Source: Burkholderiales bacterium | GTDB lineage: Bacteria; Pseudomonadota; Gammaproteobacteria; Burkholderiales; Burkholderiaceae_E | NCBI GenBank assembly: GCA_026399835.1 | Contig: JAPLQE010000074.1 | Coordinates: 1-58,825, forward strand | Reading direction: 5' to 3' | DNA: 58,825 nucleotides | Shown here: in pieces, positions 9,439 through 18,945 of the stretch | Position numbering within the stretch: position 1 is the stretch's first letter | Layout: every line of letters starts with the position of its first letter | The notes under the pieces: generated by a model | The model's database searches: none | What the model was told of the DNA's origin: nothing | What the model saw: the letters and a program-made list of their open reading frames with translations, nothing else | Translations under genes and position numbers: made by a program

Positions 9439-9872
9439 GAGTCCTTGCCCCGCACCATCAGGCCGACCCGGCCGGCGCCCGCGGCGCGCACCTGGTCCAT
9501 CAGCTTCACCACGTCGCCGTACGGCACCTTCTGGTCGGCCGCGATCAGCACCGCCAGCGTGCCGGGCTCGCCGAAGCTGCGCAGCGTCGGCGCGATGTCG
9601 CGCTCGCCGACCGTGCGGTCGAACTGCTGGGGCATGTTGCGGGTGACCATGCGCAGCTCGCCGCCGGCGCCCAGGCGGATCTCGACCAGCGCGTCGGGGG
9701 GCGAGCTGCTCTGGCCGGCCCCGGGCACCTCGATCTGTCCGGGCGGCTGCAGCGGCGCGGTGACCATGAAGATCACCAGCAGCACGAGCATCACGTCGAT
9801 GTAGGGCACGACGTTGATCTCGGACACGAACCGGCGCCGGCCGCCACGGCGGGACGAGGAGACGCTGGACAT
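9435..9872 (-). CDS. tolR: Tol-Pal system protein TolR
   Basis: A 145-residue ExbD/TolR family protein. A basic cytoplasmic N-terminus precedes one membrane segment (VPYIDVMLVLLVIFMVTAP) that carries the proton-path Asp, then a periplasmic domain ending in VKLMDQVRAAGAGRVGLM. With TolQ it forms the proton-driven stator that energises TolA. It begins 16 bases after tolQ and its stop overlaps the tolA start. Confidence 0.96.
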
Positions 9873-9888
9873 CGCGTGGCTCCGGTGC

Positions 9889-10563
9889 TCAGCGCGTCTG
9901 GCGCTGCAGGATGTTGGAGAACTCCTCGACGAAGGTGTCGAAGCGGTTCGACAGCCGCTCGACGTCGTAGGAGAAGCGGTTGTAGGCGACGAAGGCTGGG
10001 ATCGCGGCGAACAGGCCGATGGCGGTCGCCACCAGCGCCTCGGCGATGCCGGGGGCGACCGCGGCCAGCGTCGCCTGCTTGACGTTGGCCAGGCCGCGGA
10101 ACGAATTCATGATGCCCCATACCGTGCCGAAGAGTCCGATGTACGGGCTGACCGAGCCGGCCGACGCGAGGAACGCGAGGCTGGACTCGAGCGCGTCCAT
10201 CTCGCGCTGGTAGGCGGCGCGCATCGCGCGGCGCGCGGCCTCGAGCATCGCGTTGGCATCGCCCGGCTTCTGCTGGCGGGTCTTGAGGAACTCGCGCATG
10301 CCGGACTCGAAGATCCGGGCGAGCGGGCCGTGGTCGCCGGGCTGCTCGGCGGTACGCTCGTACAGCGCGTGCAGGTCGCCCGGGCGCCAGAACTCGGACT
10401 CGAAGCGTTCGGTGGCGGCACGCGCGGCGCGGATCTGGAAGCCCTTCCTGAAGATCACCGTCCAGGAGGCGATCGAGATCGCGAGCAGTCCGGCCATCAC
10501 GCACTGCACGAGGACGCTGGCATTGGTCACCAGCGAGAGGATCGACATGTCGTTGTTGTTCAT
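9889..10563 (-). CDS. tolQ: Tol-Pal system proton channel TolQ
   Basis: A 224-residue MotA/TolQ/ExbB family membrane protein with three membrane segments: near residues 14-36, then around SVSPYIGLFGTVWGIM, then GIAEALVATAIGLFAAIPAFVAYN. The GLFGTVWGI and EAL-x-ATAIGL motifs are typical. It pairs with TolR to use the proton gradient. The start at 10563 overlaps the ybgC stop (ATGA). Confidence 0.97.
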   Translation of the reverse strand: MNNNDMSILSLVTNASVLVQCVMAGLLAISIASWTVIFRKGFQIRAARAATERFESEFWRPGDLHALYERTAEQPGDHGPLARIFESGMREFLKTRQQKPGDANAMLEAARRAMRAAYQREMDALESSLAFLASAGSVSPYIGLFGTVWGIMNSFRGLANVKQATLAAVAPGIAEALVATAIGLFAAIPAFVAYNRFSYDVERLSNRFDTFVEEFSNILQRQTR

Positions 10564-10973
10564 GGGGCTCCAAGCGTGTCGAGCAGGCGCTTCGGCAAGG
10601 GCGCGGGGCGGCCGGAGTGACGATCCATCACCGCGACGCGCACGGTCGCATCGGCGAGCAGCAGGCCGCCGTCGGCGCCGCGCGTGCGCTGCGTGAGTCT
10701 CAGCGACGCGCGCCGGACCTCGATCACCTCGAGGTCCACGTCGAGCAGGTCGTCGAGCCGCGCCGGTCGCCGGAATCGGATGTCGACCTCGCTGACCACG
10801 AACTGCAGGCCCGCCGCGGCCATCGCATCGTGACGCTCGCCGAGCGAACGCAGCCAGTCGCTGCGCACGCGCTCCATCCAGCGCAGGTAGGTCGCGTGGT
10901 AGACGATCCCGCCCGCGTCGGTGTCCTCGTAGTACACGCGCACGCGGATCGAGTGGCTGCGGGCCTCGCTCAT
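10560..10973 (-). CDS. ybgC: Tol-Pal associated acyl-CoA thioesterase YbgC
   Basis: A 137-residue 4-hydroxybenzoyl-CoA thioesterase-type hot-dog protein. The active-site motif YYEDTDAGGIVYHATYLRWMERVRSDW carries the catalytic Asp. It is a cytoplasmic thioesterase encoded at the head of nearly all Tol-Pal operons and has been linked to phospholipid metabolism. The ATG at 10973 is preferred over an in-frame TTG six codons upstream. The stop overlaps tolQ. Confidence 0.94.
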   Translation of the reverse strand: MSEARSHSIRVRVYYEDTDAGGIVYHATYLRWMERVRSDWLRSLGERHDAMAAAGLQFVVSEVDIRFRRPARLDDLLDVDLEVIEVRRASLRLTQRTRGADGGLLLADATVRVAVMDRHSGRPAPLPKRLLDTLGAP

Positions 10974-11009
10974 CGGACCCGATTCTACCAAGGCCCGGAC
11001 CGCCGTCCG

Positions 11010-11740
11010 TCAGCCCCGCGGCACGAGCATCGACCACGTGCCCCAGAGCAGCAGCGTGGCGAGCGCCGTCGCCGCCAGCGCGCGCACGGAGCCCTGCCGG
11101 CGGAACTCGTCGGCATCGAACTTCTCGGCCATCACCATGCCCATCAGGTAGCCGCCCGCGAGCCCGCCGATGTGCGCGGCGTTGTCGATGAAGCCCGCCG
11201 TGAAGCCCAGCACCAGCGAGAAGGCGACGAAGGTCAGCATCGACGATCGCATCGACTTCGCCAGCTCGGGCGGCAGCTTGTCGGCCTTGGTGGACAGCGC
11301 GGCGAGCAGGCAGCCGACCACGCCGAAGATCGCGCCCGATGCCCCGACCGAGACGCCGGTGCGCGCCGCGAAGAACAGGCTCGCCATCGAGCCCGCGAGG
11401 CCGGCCACGAGATAGATGAGCGCGAGCTGCGTGTTGCCGTAGAAGCGCTCGGCCAGGCGCCCGGTGTTCCACAGCGCCCACATGTTGAACCCCAGGTGAA
11501 CGATACCGCCGTGCAGGAACATCGCCGACAGCAGCCGCCACGGCTGCTCGAGCGTCAGCGGCAGGAAGTTGCCGCCCCAGATGGCCAGCTCCTGCGCGCT
11601 CGGCGACATCGGCGACAGGCCGGAGAGCAGGTTCAGCAGCCAGACCGTGACGTTGAGCGTGATCAGCGTCGGGGTGACCCAGGTGCGGGGCGTCGCCTCG
11701 TGCAGCCGCCAGACGAAGTCGTTGTGATCGACCGGCGTGC

Positions 11741-11744
<4 letters not shown>
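11010..11744 (-). CDS. Rhomboid-family intramembrane serine protease
   Basis: A 244-residue polytopic membrane protein. The catalytic Ser lies in [13 protein letters not shown] and the catalytic His in [17 protein letters not shown]. The second-helix motif [19 protein letters not shown] is also present. About six to seven hydrophobic segments are visible. Rhomboids cleave membrane-embedded substrates; the substrate here is unknown. The start overlaps the ruvB stop by four bases, so the two are probably cotranscribed, which says little about a functional link. Confidence 0.92.
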
Positions 11745-12796
<1,052 letters not shown>

Positions 12797-12894
12797 CGGT
12801 GCATTCTATCGGAGCGGCGGGGGCGGACTGTTCGGGCAGGCGCGCGGACCGTCCCCGCGGCTGCCGCGGCCCGCGCGCGCGATGCGGCCGCGCT

Positions 12895-13794
12895 TCAGCC
12901 GCGCCCGGGCGAGGACCGCAGCGCGCCGTCGGGCCCGACGGCGAGCCAGGGCAGGCCGGTGCGCTCGAGGTGGGCGGGCGCGTCGGCCTCGAGCAGCATC
13001 GCGATCGTCGTGTAGCCGCCTGCGGCCACCGCGACCGGCGCGACCACCGTGACCGAGCGCCAGTGGCGCACGGACCGGCCGGTGCGCGGATCGAGCAGGT
13101 GGCAGTGGCGCACGCCGTCGCGCTCGAAGAAGCGCTCGTAGTCGCCGCTGGTGCAGACCGCGCCGTCGGCGAGCGCGAAGGCGGCGACCGTGCCGCCCGG
13201 GTCGCGCGGGTCCTGGATCGCGATCGACCAGGGCGCGCCGTCGGGCTGCGGCCCGATCGCGCGGATGTCGCCGCCCAGGTCGACGAAGCCGTGGCGAGCG
13301 CCCGCCGCGCGCATCGCCTCGGCGGCGCGGTCGGCGGCGTACTCCTTGCCGAAGCCGCCGAAGTCGAGCTCCATGCCGGCGCGCGGCAGCCGCACGGTGG
13401 CGCCGTCGCGGACCACGTCCTGCCAGCCGATCAGCGGGCGCAGCGCGTCGAGCGCTGCGTCGTCGGGCACGATGCCCAGGCGGAAGTCCCAGGCCCGGCG
13501 CAGCACCCCGGACGTGGCGTCGAAGCGCCCGCCGCTGTCGCGCCAGAGCGCGTCGGCATAGCCGAGCAGGGCCTGCGTCTCGGCGTCGACCGGTACGGGG
13601 GCGGCGCCGGCGCCCCGGTTGATCGCCGCCACCACGCTGTCGTCGCGGTAGCGCGAGTACTTGACCTCGATGCGGCGGACCTCGTCGATCGCGGCCTGCG
13701 CCCAGGCGCTCGCGCGCACCTCGTCGGGCGCGGCGAGCCGGATCTCGCAGCGGCTCGCCATCGCGTCGAAGGTGATCCCGAAGGGGCGCGGCAT
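12895..13794 (-). CDS. ApbE-family FAD:protein FMN transferase-like, atypical
   Basis: A 299-residue ApbE fold protein. Family landmarks are MASRCEIRL, EVKYSRYRDDSVVAAINRGAG, RFDATSGVLRRAWDF, MELDFGGFGKEYAADR, FVDLGGDIRAIG and HCHLLDPRTGRSV. ApbE enzymes attach FMN from FAD to Ser/Thr in a Dxx(S/T)GA(T/S) motif using Mg. Two oddities stand out. There is no signal peptide or lipobox, so it looks cytosolic. The metal-ligand Asp of the usual D-x-x-x-T motif aligns with Gly259 (AGGYTTIAML, Thr263 kept). It is the last gene of the TlpA-DUF4266-DUF3570-ApbE operon, starting 17 bases after the DUF3570 gene, which is its obvious candidate substrate. Confidence 0.85.
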   Translation of the reverse strand: MPRPFGITFDAMASRCEIRLAAPDEVRASAWAQAAIDEVRRIEVKYSRYRDDSVVAAINRGAGAAPVPVDAETQALLGYADALWRDSGGRFDATSGVLRRAWDFRLGIVPDDAALDALRPLIGWQDVVRDGATVRLPRAGMELDFGGFGKEYAADRAAEAMRAAGARHGFVDLGGDIRAIGPQPDGAPWSIAIQDPRDPGGTVAAFALADGAVCTSGDYERFFERDGVRHCHLLDPRTGRSVRHWRSVTVVAPVAVAAGGYTTIAMLLEADAPAHLERTGLPWLAVGPDGALRSSPGRG

Positions 13795-13811
13795 CGCCGA
13801 TCCTCGCCGGA

Positions 13812-14966
13812 TCAGAACAGGTGCGTCAACCCGACCTGCATGATCGTCGCCCGCAGCGGCGCGAGGCCGCCGGTGCCGAGGCCGCCGAGGCGCCATTCGC
13901 CGCGCTGCTCGTAGTACTCGACCTTGAAGTCGACCAGGTTCGAGCGGTCGATCGCCTTCGCCACGCGCATGCCCACGGTCGCCGCGCCGAAGGCGGAGAG
14001 GCGCGCGTCGGGCGATCGCAGCGCGCCCATGTCGGTCACGTACCCGACCGGGAACGGCTCGCCCAGCGTCGGATCGTAGGTCGGCCCGTAGAAGAAGTTC
14101 GCCGCGCTCTGCGTGTAGTAGCGCAGCGACGGCGTCAGCGTCCAGCCGCCGGCCAGCGGCTGCACCCATTCGCCGGTGAGCGTGTTCGAACGCACGTCCC
14201 AGCTGTCGGCATAGGCGCGCCAGCCGAGGCGCATGGTCGCGCCCGGGCCTTGGAAATGGTGGTTCCAGCGCAGCAGCACCGCGGTCTGCACCCGCTCGCG
14301 GGGCCGCCTGTCGAGCGACTTGTACGGGTCGGAGTAGTAGCCCTCGCCGCGTGCGTGCGTCACGTTCAGCTGCACGATGTCGACCGGCGTCAGCACCTGG
14401 GTGACGCCGAGCAGCAGGTCGGTGGTGCGGCGGCGCTCGTCGATCACGACACGGTTGACCGGATCGATGCGGTCGTCCGCGCGCCCCAGGCCGAAGCTCC
14501 AGGTGCGGTTGTTGTCGGCGCTGGAGACGCTGGCGCGCAGCGACAGCGCACGCGAGACGTAGTCGTGCTCGCTCGAGTAGGCGCCGCCGACCGACAGCGC
14601 GGCCCGGTCCCAGTGGCGCGTGACGCGCACGTCGCCGGCGGTGCGCTCGTCATGCATCCGCGAGGCGCCGGAGATCGACGAATGCCAGCGCGGCGAGGCA
14701 CCCGAGACCGAGTCGTAGCTGGTCACGCCCTCGAAGCTCCAGCGGCCCGCCACCGGCACGCGCAGCCCGATCGACGGGGTATCGACGCGGATGCGCTTCA
14801 AGCCCGGCTGCGAGTCCTGGTAGTGGAGCCAGCGCACGTCGAGCTGGGCGCGTTCGGGCGGCGCCTGGGCCGCCGCCTGCGGGCACACGCCGGGCAGCGC
14901 GAGCGCGGCCGCGAGCAGGGCGGGGGCGATCGGGGCGCGGGTGATCGGGGTGCGGGAGGTGTCCAT
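13812..14966 (-). CDS. DUF3570 family predicted outer-membrane beta-barrel protein
   Basis: A 384-residue exported protein. The signal peptide (about residues 1-34) ends AAAQA. The rest is dominated by alternating polar/aromatic strands and closes with QVGLTHLF, ending in Phe as outer-membrane barrels do. It matches the DUF3570 pattern (DNNRTWSFGLGRADDRI; DIVQLNVTHARGEGYYSDPYK; LLRWNHHF; YYTQSAANFFYGP). Residues 85-91 read DSVSGAS and 99-102 read SGAS; the first fits the Dxx(S/T)GA(T/S) consensus of flavinylated proteins. No function is established as far as I know. It lies between the DUF4266 and ApbE genes. Its start is 12 bases past the DUF4266 stop. Confidence 0.82.
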   Translation of the reverse strand: MDTSRTPITRAPIAPALLAAALALPGVCPQAAAQAPPERAQLDVRWLHYQDSQPGLKRIRVDTPSIGLRVPVAGRWSFEGVTSYDSVSGASPRWHSSISGASRMHDERTAGDVRVTRHWDRAALSVGGAYSSEHDYVSRALSLRASVSSADNNRTWSFGLGRADDRIDPVNRVVIDERRRTTDLLLGVTQVLTPVDIVQLNVTHARGEGYYSDPYKSLDRRPRERVQTAVLLRWNHHFQGPGATMRLGWRAYADSWDVRSNTLTGEWVQPLAGGWTLTPSLRYYTQSAANFFYGPTYDPTLGEPFPVGYVTDMGALRSPDARLSAFGAATVGMRVAKAIDRSNLVDFKVEYYEQRGEWRLGGLGTGGLAPLRATIMQVGLTHLF

Positions 14967-14977
14967 GCAGGCCACGC

Positions 14978-15199
14978 TCAGTTGCAGCCGCAGCCGCCGC
15001 CGCCCACCCCGGTCCCGCCGGAGGAGCCTTCCTTGCTCGGATAGACCTGCTCGCTCATGCGGCTCTCGAGCGAGCCGGCGTCGAAGCGCATCTCGGGACG
15101 GGCGAGCTCGCCCTTCTCCCAGGCCTGGACCGTGACCGGTCCGCTGCAGCCCGCGCCCGCGCAGCCGATCGCCAGCAGCAGAAGCAGGCGAGCCGTCAT
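14978..15199 (-). CDS. DUF4266 small exported Cys-tailed protein (probable lipoprotein)
   Basis: A 73-residue protein typical of DUF4266. A hydrophobic N-terminus contains two possible lipidated cysteines (Cys13 in LAIGC, Cys18 in AGAGC). The family core follows (VQAWEKGELARPEMRF), then SKEGSSGGTGVGGGGCGCN at the C-terminus. The invariant Cys-Gly-Cys tail could bind metal or take part in thiol chemistry with the TlpA-like protein. ATG overlaps the stop of the TlpA-like gene. The role is unknown. Confidence 0.82.
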   Translation of the reverse strand: MTARLLLLLAIGCAGAGCSGPVTVQAWEKGELARPEMRFDAGSLESRMSEQVYPSKEGSSGGTGVGGGGCGCN

Positions 15200-15771
15200 G
15201 CGGCCCTCGCCGAGAGCGCTTCGCGCAGCGCCGCCTCGAGGGGCGCGCGGTCGTCGTCGCGAAAGCCCGCGTGGACCGTTCGGATGCGACCGTCGGCACC
15301 GATCAGCACCGAGGTCGGCATCGCGCGCACCGCGTAGCGCCGGGCGCTGTCGCCGGCCGGGTCGAAGGCGACGGTGAACGAGGCGCGATGCTCGGCGAGG
15401 AAGCGGCGGGCCGCGTCGGGCTTGGCGTCGAGGTTGACGGCGATCACCTGCAGGCCCTGGGCGCCGTGCCGCTGGTGCATGGCCTCCATCCAGGGGAACG
15501 ACTGCCTGCACGGGCCGCACCAGGATGCCCAGAAGTCGAGCCACACCACCCGGCCACGCAGCCCGGCCAGCGACACCGTTCCGGCGTCCGTGCGCAGCGC
15601 GAGCTCGGGGGCTGCCTCGCCAGCGGGCAGCGCGTCGACCAGCAGCGGGCGCAGCGCGATGCCGGCTGCGGCGAGCGCGCCCAACTGCAGCACCCGGCGA
15701 CGGCCGACCGTGCGGGCATGCGGGGGCAAGGCATGGTCGGGCAGCAGCGGAACGGGCAGTCGGCGGGGCAT
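15196..15771 (-). CDS. TlpA-like periplasmic thioredoxin-fold protein
   Basis: A 191-residue exported thioredoxin-fold protein. Near residue 24 a twin-arginine-like signal (GRRRVLQLGALAAAGIAL) suggests Tat export. The TlpA/ResA-type domain follows, with LRGRVVWLDFWASWCGPCRQ carrying the CGPC active site and the cis-Pro loop VRAMPTSVLIG. It is the first gene of a four-gene operon. Start 15771 gives the most ordinary signal peptide; ATG 15801 is in frame and would add ten residues. A 13-bp inverted repeat lies just upstream. It probably reduces or oxidises cysteines in a partner such as the DUF4266 tail (inference). Confidence 0.87.
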   Translation of the reverse strand: MPRRLPVPLLPDHALPPHARTVGRRRVLQLGALAAAGIALRPLLVDALPAGEAAPELALRTDAGTVSLAGLRGRVVWLDFWASWCGPCRQSFPWMEAMHQRHGAQGLQVIAVNLDAKPDAARRFLAEHRASFTVAFDPAGDSARRYAVRAMPTSVLIGADGRIRTVHAGFRDDDRAPLEAALREALSARAA

Positions 15772-15778
15772 GGCGGGA

Positions 15779-15840
15779 CCGTCGGTGGATCCGCCGATCA
15801 TCAGCCGCGGCCCCGTCGGAGGCGCCCGATCCACCGACGG
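15779..15840 (-). promoter_or_regulatory. 13-bp perfect inverted repeat before the TlpA-DUF4266-DUF3570-ApbE operon
   Basis: CCGTCGGTGGATC (15779-15791) and its exact complement GATCCACCGACGG (15828-15840) flank a 36-base loop, immediately upstream of the preferred TlpA-like start at 15771. In RNA this could form a long hairpin against the ribosome binding region; in DNA it could be a two-site operator. If translation began at 15801 the right half would lie in coding sequence. Confidence 0.55.
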
Positions 15841-15871
15841 ACGGTCGGCCGCGCGGGATCGGCGCGCGCCC

Positions 15872-15900
15872 GGTCGCGCGGGGGCTTCGGCCCCGCGACC
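15872..15900 (-). terminator. GC-rich hairpin after ruvA (no T-tract)
   Basis: Arms GGTCGCG...GGGGC and GCCCCGCGACC fold around a TTCG loop with a 3-base bulge, two bases past the ruvA stop. There is no T-run, so an intrinsic terminator is unproven; it could protect the ruvCA 3' end or separate it from the next operon. Confidence 0.4.
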
Positions 15901-15902
15901 GC

Positions 15903-16484
15903 TCAGCTGCGCGCGAGCAGCTTCAGCGCGTGGCGGATGCCGTCGGACACGCCGGTGTCGGGCGGCACCTGCTTGGCGGCGACGCTCGCCTCGCGTTCGG
16001 AATAGCCGAGCGAGAGCAGCGCGCGCAGGATGTCGGCAGCATGGTCCGGCATCGCCGGCTGCCCGGCGACCGCGGGGAGCTCGGGGGCGAGCTTGCCCTT
16101 GAGCTCGAGCAGCAGGCGCTCGGCGGTCTTCTTGCCGATGCCGGGCACCTTCACCAGCCGGCCGGCCTCCTGCAGCGTCACCGCCTGCGCGAGGTCGGCC
16201 ACCGACATGCCCGACAGCACCGACAGCGCGGTCCGCGGCCCGACGCTGGAGATCTTGATCAGCGCGCGAAAGGCGGTGCGCTCGCCCTCGGTCAGGAAGC
16301 CGTAGAGGAGCTGCGCGTCCTCGCGGACGACGAAGTGGGTCAGTAGCACCACGCGCTCGCCGGCCGGCGGCAGGTCGTAGAGCGTGCTCATCGGCACGTC
16401 GACCTCGTAGCCCGTGCCCTGCACGTCGATCAGCACCTGGGGCGGCGTCTTCGAGAGCAGCACCCCGGACAGGCGCCCGATCAC
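15903..16484 (-). CDS. ruvA: Holliday junction branch-migration protein RuvA
   Basis: A 193-residue DNA-binding subunit of RuvAB. Domain I ([20 protein letters not shown]), helix-hairpin-helix motifs ([35 protein letters not shown]) and the C-terminal RuvB-contacting domain ([15 protein letters not shown]) are all visible. The GTG start overlaps the ruvC stop (GTGA). Confidence 0.97.
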   Translation of the reverse strand: MIGRLSGVLLSKTPPQVLIDVQGTGYEVDVPMSTLYDLPPAGERVVLLTHFVVREDAQLLYGFLTEGERTAFRALIKISSVGPRTALSVLSGMSVADLAQAVTLQEAGRLVKVPGIGKKTAERLLLELKGKLAPELPAVAGQPAMPDHAADILRALLSLGYSEREASVAAKQVPPDTGVSDGIRHALKLLARS

Positions 16485-17050
16485 GAGTGCACCAGCCGGC
16501 CGCGGCGCACGCGCGCGCCGCGCCGCGCGAGCACCGAGGGCACCGCGTGACTGGCGGCGCCGGCCACGAGCGTCTCGACCAGCGCGATCGACTGCGCCTG
16601 GCAGGCCGCGCAGGCCAGCGCATCGGCCGCGTCCTTCGACGGCGTGCCCGGCAGCGACAGCAGTCGCACCACCATCTCCTGGACCTGCTGCTTGGTCGCG
16701 CGACCGTAGCCGACGACCGCCTGCTTGATCTGCATCGGGGTGAACTCCGCGACGGTGAGCCCGGCGGTCGCGGCCGCGCAGATCGCGGCCCCCCGCGCCT
16801 GGCCGAGCAGCAGCGTGGTCTGCGGGTTGACGTTGACGAAGACGCGCTCGATCGCCGCCGAGGCCGGCCGGTACTCGTCGATGACTTCGCGCAGCTGCGA
16901 GAAGATCGTGGCCAGCCTCGCGGGAAGCTCGCCATCGGGCACGCGGATCACGCCGCTCGCCACGTAGACGATGCGGCCCGCGGCGTGCCGCTCGACGATG
17001 CCGAAGCCGGTGAGCCGCAGGCCGGGGTCGATGCCGAGGATCCGTTCCAT
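16481..17050 (-). CDS. ruvC: Crossover junction endodeoxyribonuclease RuvC
   Basis: A 189-residue Holliday junction resolvase. Catalytic acidic residues lie in [30 protein letters not shown] and [10 protein letters not shown]. The ATG at 17050 begins directly at the family N-terminus ([10 protein letters not shown]); longer open sequence upstream is not conserved. It is coupled to ruvA by overlap and follows purH after 67 bases. Confidence 0.97.
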   Translation of the reverse strand: MERILGIDPGLRLTGFGIVERHAAGRIVYVASGVIRVPDGELPARLATIFSQLREVIDEYRPASAAIERVFVNVNPQTTLLLGQARGAAICAAATAGLTVAEFTPMQIKQAVVGYGRATKQQVQEMVVRLLSLPGTPSKDAADALACAACQAQSIALVETLVAGAASHAVPSVLARRGARVRRGRLVHS

Positions 17051-17117
17051 CGGCACGGATGATACGCGGGTGTCCGCGCGGGACCCCCGCCGGACCCGCG
17101 CCGCCGCCCGGCGCCGG

Positions 17118-18677
17118 TCAGTGCCTGAAGTGCCGCACGCCCGAGAACACCATCGCGACGCCACGCTCGTCGGCGGCCGCGACCACCTCCTCGTCGCGCA
17201 CCGAGCCGCCCGGCTGGATCACCGCGACCGCGCCCGCGTCGACCACCACGTCCAGGCCGTCGCGGAACGGGAAGAACGCATCCGAGGCGACCACCGAGCC
17301 CGCGAGGGTGAGGTTCGCGTGCTCGGCCTTGATCGAGGCGATGCGCGCCGAGTCGATGCGGCTCATCTGGCCGGCGCCCACGCCGAGCGTGCGCCCGTCG
17401 CCGCAGAACACGATCGCGTTGGACTTGACGAACTTCGCGACCCGCCAGGCGAACAGCAGGTCGCTCAGCTGCGCCGCGGTCGGGGCGCGCTTCGAGACGA
17501 CCTTCAGGTCCTCGAGCGCGAGGCGCCATTCGTCCGGCGTCTGCACCAGCAGCCCGCCGCCGACGCGCTTCAGGTCGACGTGGTTGGTCGAGCGCGCGAT
17601 CGGGATCTCGAGCAGCCGCACGTTCTGCTTGGCGGCGAACACGCGGCGCGCCGCATCGTCGAAGCCGGGGGCGATCAGCACCTCGACGAACTGCTTGGAG
17701 ACCTGCTCGGCGGCCACGCCGTCGAGCGGCCGGTTGAAGGCGATGATGCCGCCGAAGGCCGAGGTCGGGTCGGTCGCGAAGGCCTTGGCATAGGCGTCGC
17801 CGCAGTCGTGGCCGATCGCGACGCCGCAGGGATTGGCGTGCTTGACGATGACGCAGGCCGCCTCGTCGAAGGACTTGACGCACTCCCAGGCCGCGTCGGA
17901 GTCGGCGATGTTGTTGTACGACAGGTCCTTGCCCTGCAGCTGGCGGTAGTGCGCGAGCGTGCCGGCGGCTGGCGCGACGTCGCGGTAGAACGCCGCGCCC
18001 TGGTGCGGGTTCTCGCCGTAGCGCATCGGCTGCACGCGCTCGAACTGCATCGTCAGCGACTGCGGGAACGCGTCGTGCGTGCCGTCCGCGCGCACGCCGC
18101 CCAGCCAGTTGGCGATCGCACCGTCGTACTGCGCGGTGTGCGCGAACACCTTGCGGGCGAGCTCGAATCGCGTCGCGTCGGCCACCACGCCGTGCTCGCG
18201 GATCTCGCCGAGCACGCGCCGGTAGTCCTTCGGGTCGACCACGACCGCCACGCCCGAGTGGTTCTTCGCGGCCGCGCGCAGCATCGCCGGCCCGCCGATG
18301 TCGATGTTCTCGATCGCGTCCTCGAGCGTGCAGTCGAGGCGCGCCACGGTCTGCTGGAACGGATAGAGGTTGACCACCAGCAGGTCGATGCGGCCGATGC
18401 CGTGCGCCTCGATCGCGGCCATGTGCTCGGGCGAGTCGCGCCGTGCCAGCAGCCCGCCGTGCACCTTCGGGTGCAGCGTCTTCACGCGGCCGTCGAGCAT
18501 CTCCGGAAAGCCGGTGTAGTCCGACACCTCGGTGACCGCGAGCCCGGCCTGCTGCAGCAGCTTCGCGGTGCCGCCGGTCGACAGCAGCGTCACGCCGAGC
18601 GCGACGAGCTGCGAGGCGAGCTCGACGACGCCCTCCTTGTTCGAGACGCTGATCAGGGCGCGTTCGACGCGATGCAT
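17118..18677 (-). CDS. purH: Bifunctional AICAR formyltransferase/IMP cyclohydrolase PurH
   Basis: A 519-residue enzyme for the last two steps of IMP synthesis. The N-terminal MGS-like IMP cyclohydrolase domain (about 1-195) has [15 protein letters not shown] and [20 protein letters not shown]; the C-terminal transformylase has NPHQGAAFY and the catalytic KH in [14 protein letters not shown]. It lies between fis and ruvC, the usual betaproteobacterial order. Confidence 0.98.
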   Translation of the reverse strand: MHRVERALISVSNKEGVVELASQLVALGVTLLSTGGTAKLLQQAGLAVTEVSDYTGFPEMLDGRVKTLHPKVHGGLLARRDSPEHMAAIEAHGIGRIDLLVVNLYPFQQTVARLDCTLEDAIENIDIGGPAMLRAAAKNHSGVAVVVDPKDYRRVLGEIREHGVVADATRFELARKVFAHTAQYDGAIANWLGGVRADGTHDAFPQSLTMQFERVQPMRYGENPHQGAAFYRDVAPAAGTLAHYRQLQGKDLSYNNIADSDAAWECVKSFDEAACVIVKHANPCGVAIGHDCGDAYAKAFATDPTSAFGGIIAFNRPLDGVAAEQVSKQFVEVLIAPGFDDAARRVFAAKQNVRLLEIPIARSTNHVDLKRVGGGLLVQTPDEWRLALEDLKVVSKRAPTAAQLSDLLFAWRVAKFVKSNAIVFCGDGRTLGVGAGQMSRIDSARIASIKAEHANLTLAGSVVASDAFFPFRDGLDVVVDAGAVAVIQPGGSVRDEEVVAAADERGVAMVFSGVRHFRH

Positions 18678-18702
18678 GGTGAGTCTCTCCCGGTGAGGCC
18701 GC

Positions 18703-18945
18703 TCAGAGCAGGCCGTAGTGCTGCAGCTTCTTGCGGAGCGTGTTGCGGTTGATCCCGAGCATCTCGCTGGCGCGCAGCTGATTGCCGTGAGCCTGCTTCA
18801 TCACGACCTCGAGCATCGGGCGTTCGACCGAGGCCAGCACCATGTCGTAGATCGCGCTGGGTCGCGCGCCCTCGAGGTCGCGGAAGTACTTCTCGAGGCT
18901 GCGGGTCACCGCCTGGTCAATGGACTGCGATTCGGTCGTCTGCAT
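18703..18945 (-). CDS. fis: DNA-binding protein Fis
   Basis: An 80-residue nucleoid protein. The N-terminal arm is followed by [11 protein letters not shown] and the helix-turn-helix (ANGNQ-like [18 protein letters not shown], then [12 protein letters not shown]). It regulates rRNA and many growth-phase genes and aids site-specific recombination. The ATG at 18945 matches the expected Fis length and places the first 29 bases inside the end of dusB, in another frame. It is probably expressed with dusB. Confidence 0.95.
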   Translation of the reverse strand: MQTTESQSIDQAVTRSLEKYFRDLEGARPSAIYDMVLASVERPMLEVVMKQAHGNQLRASEMLGINRNTLRKKLQHYGLL

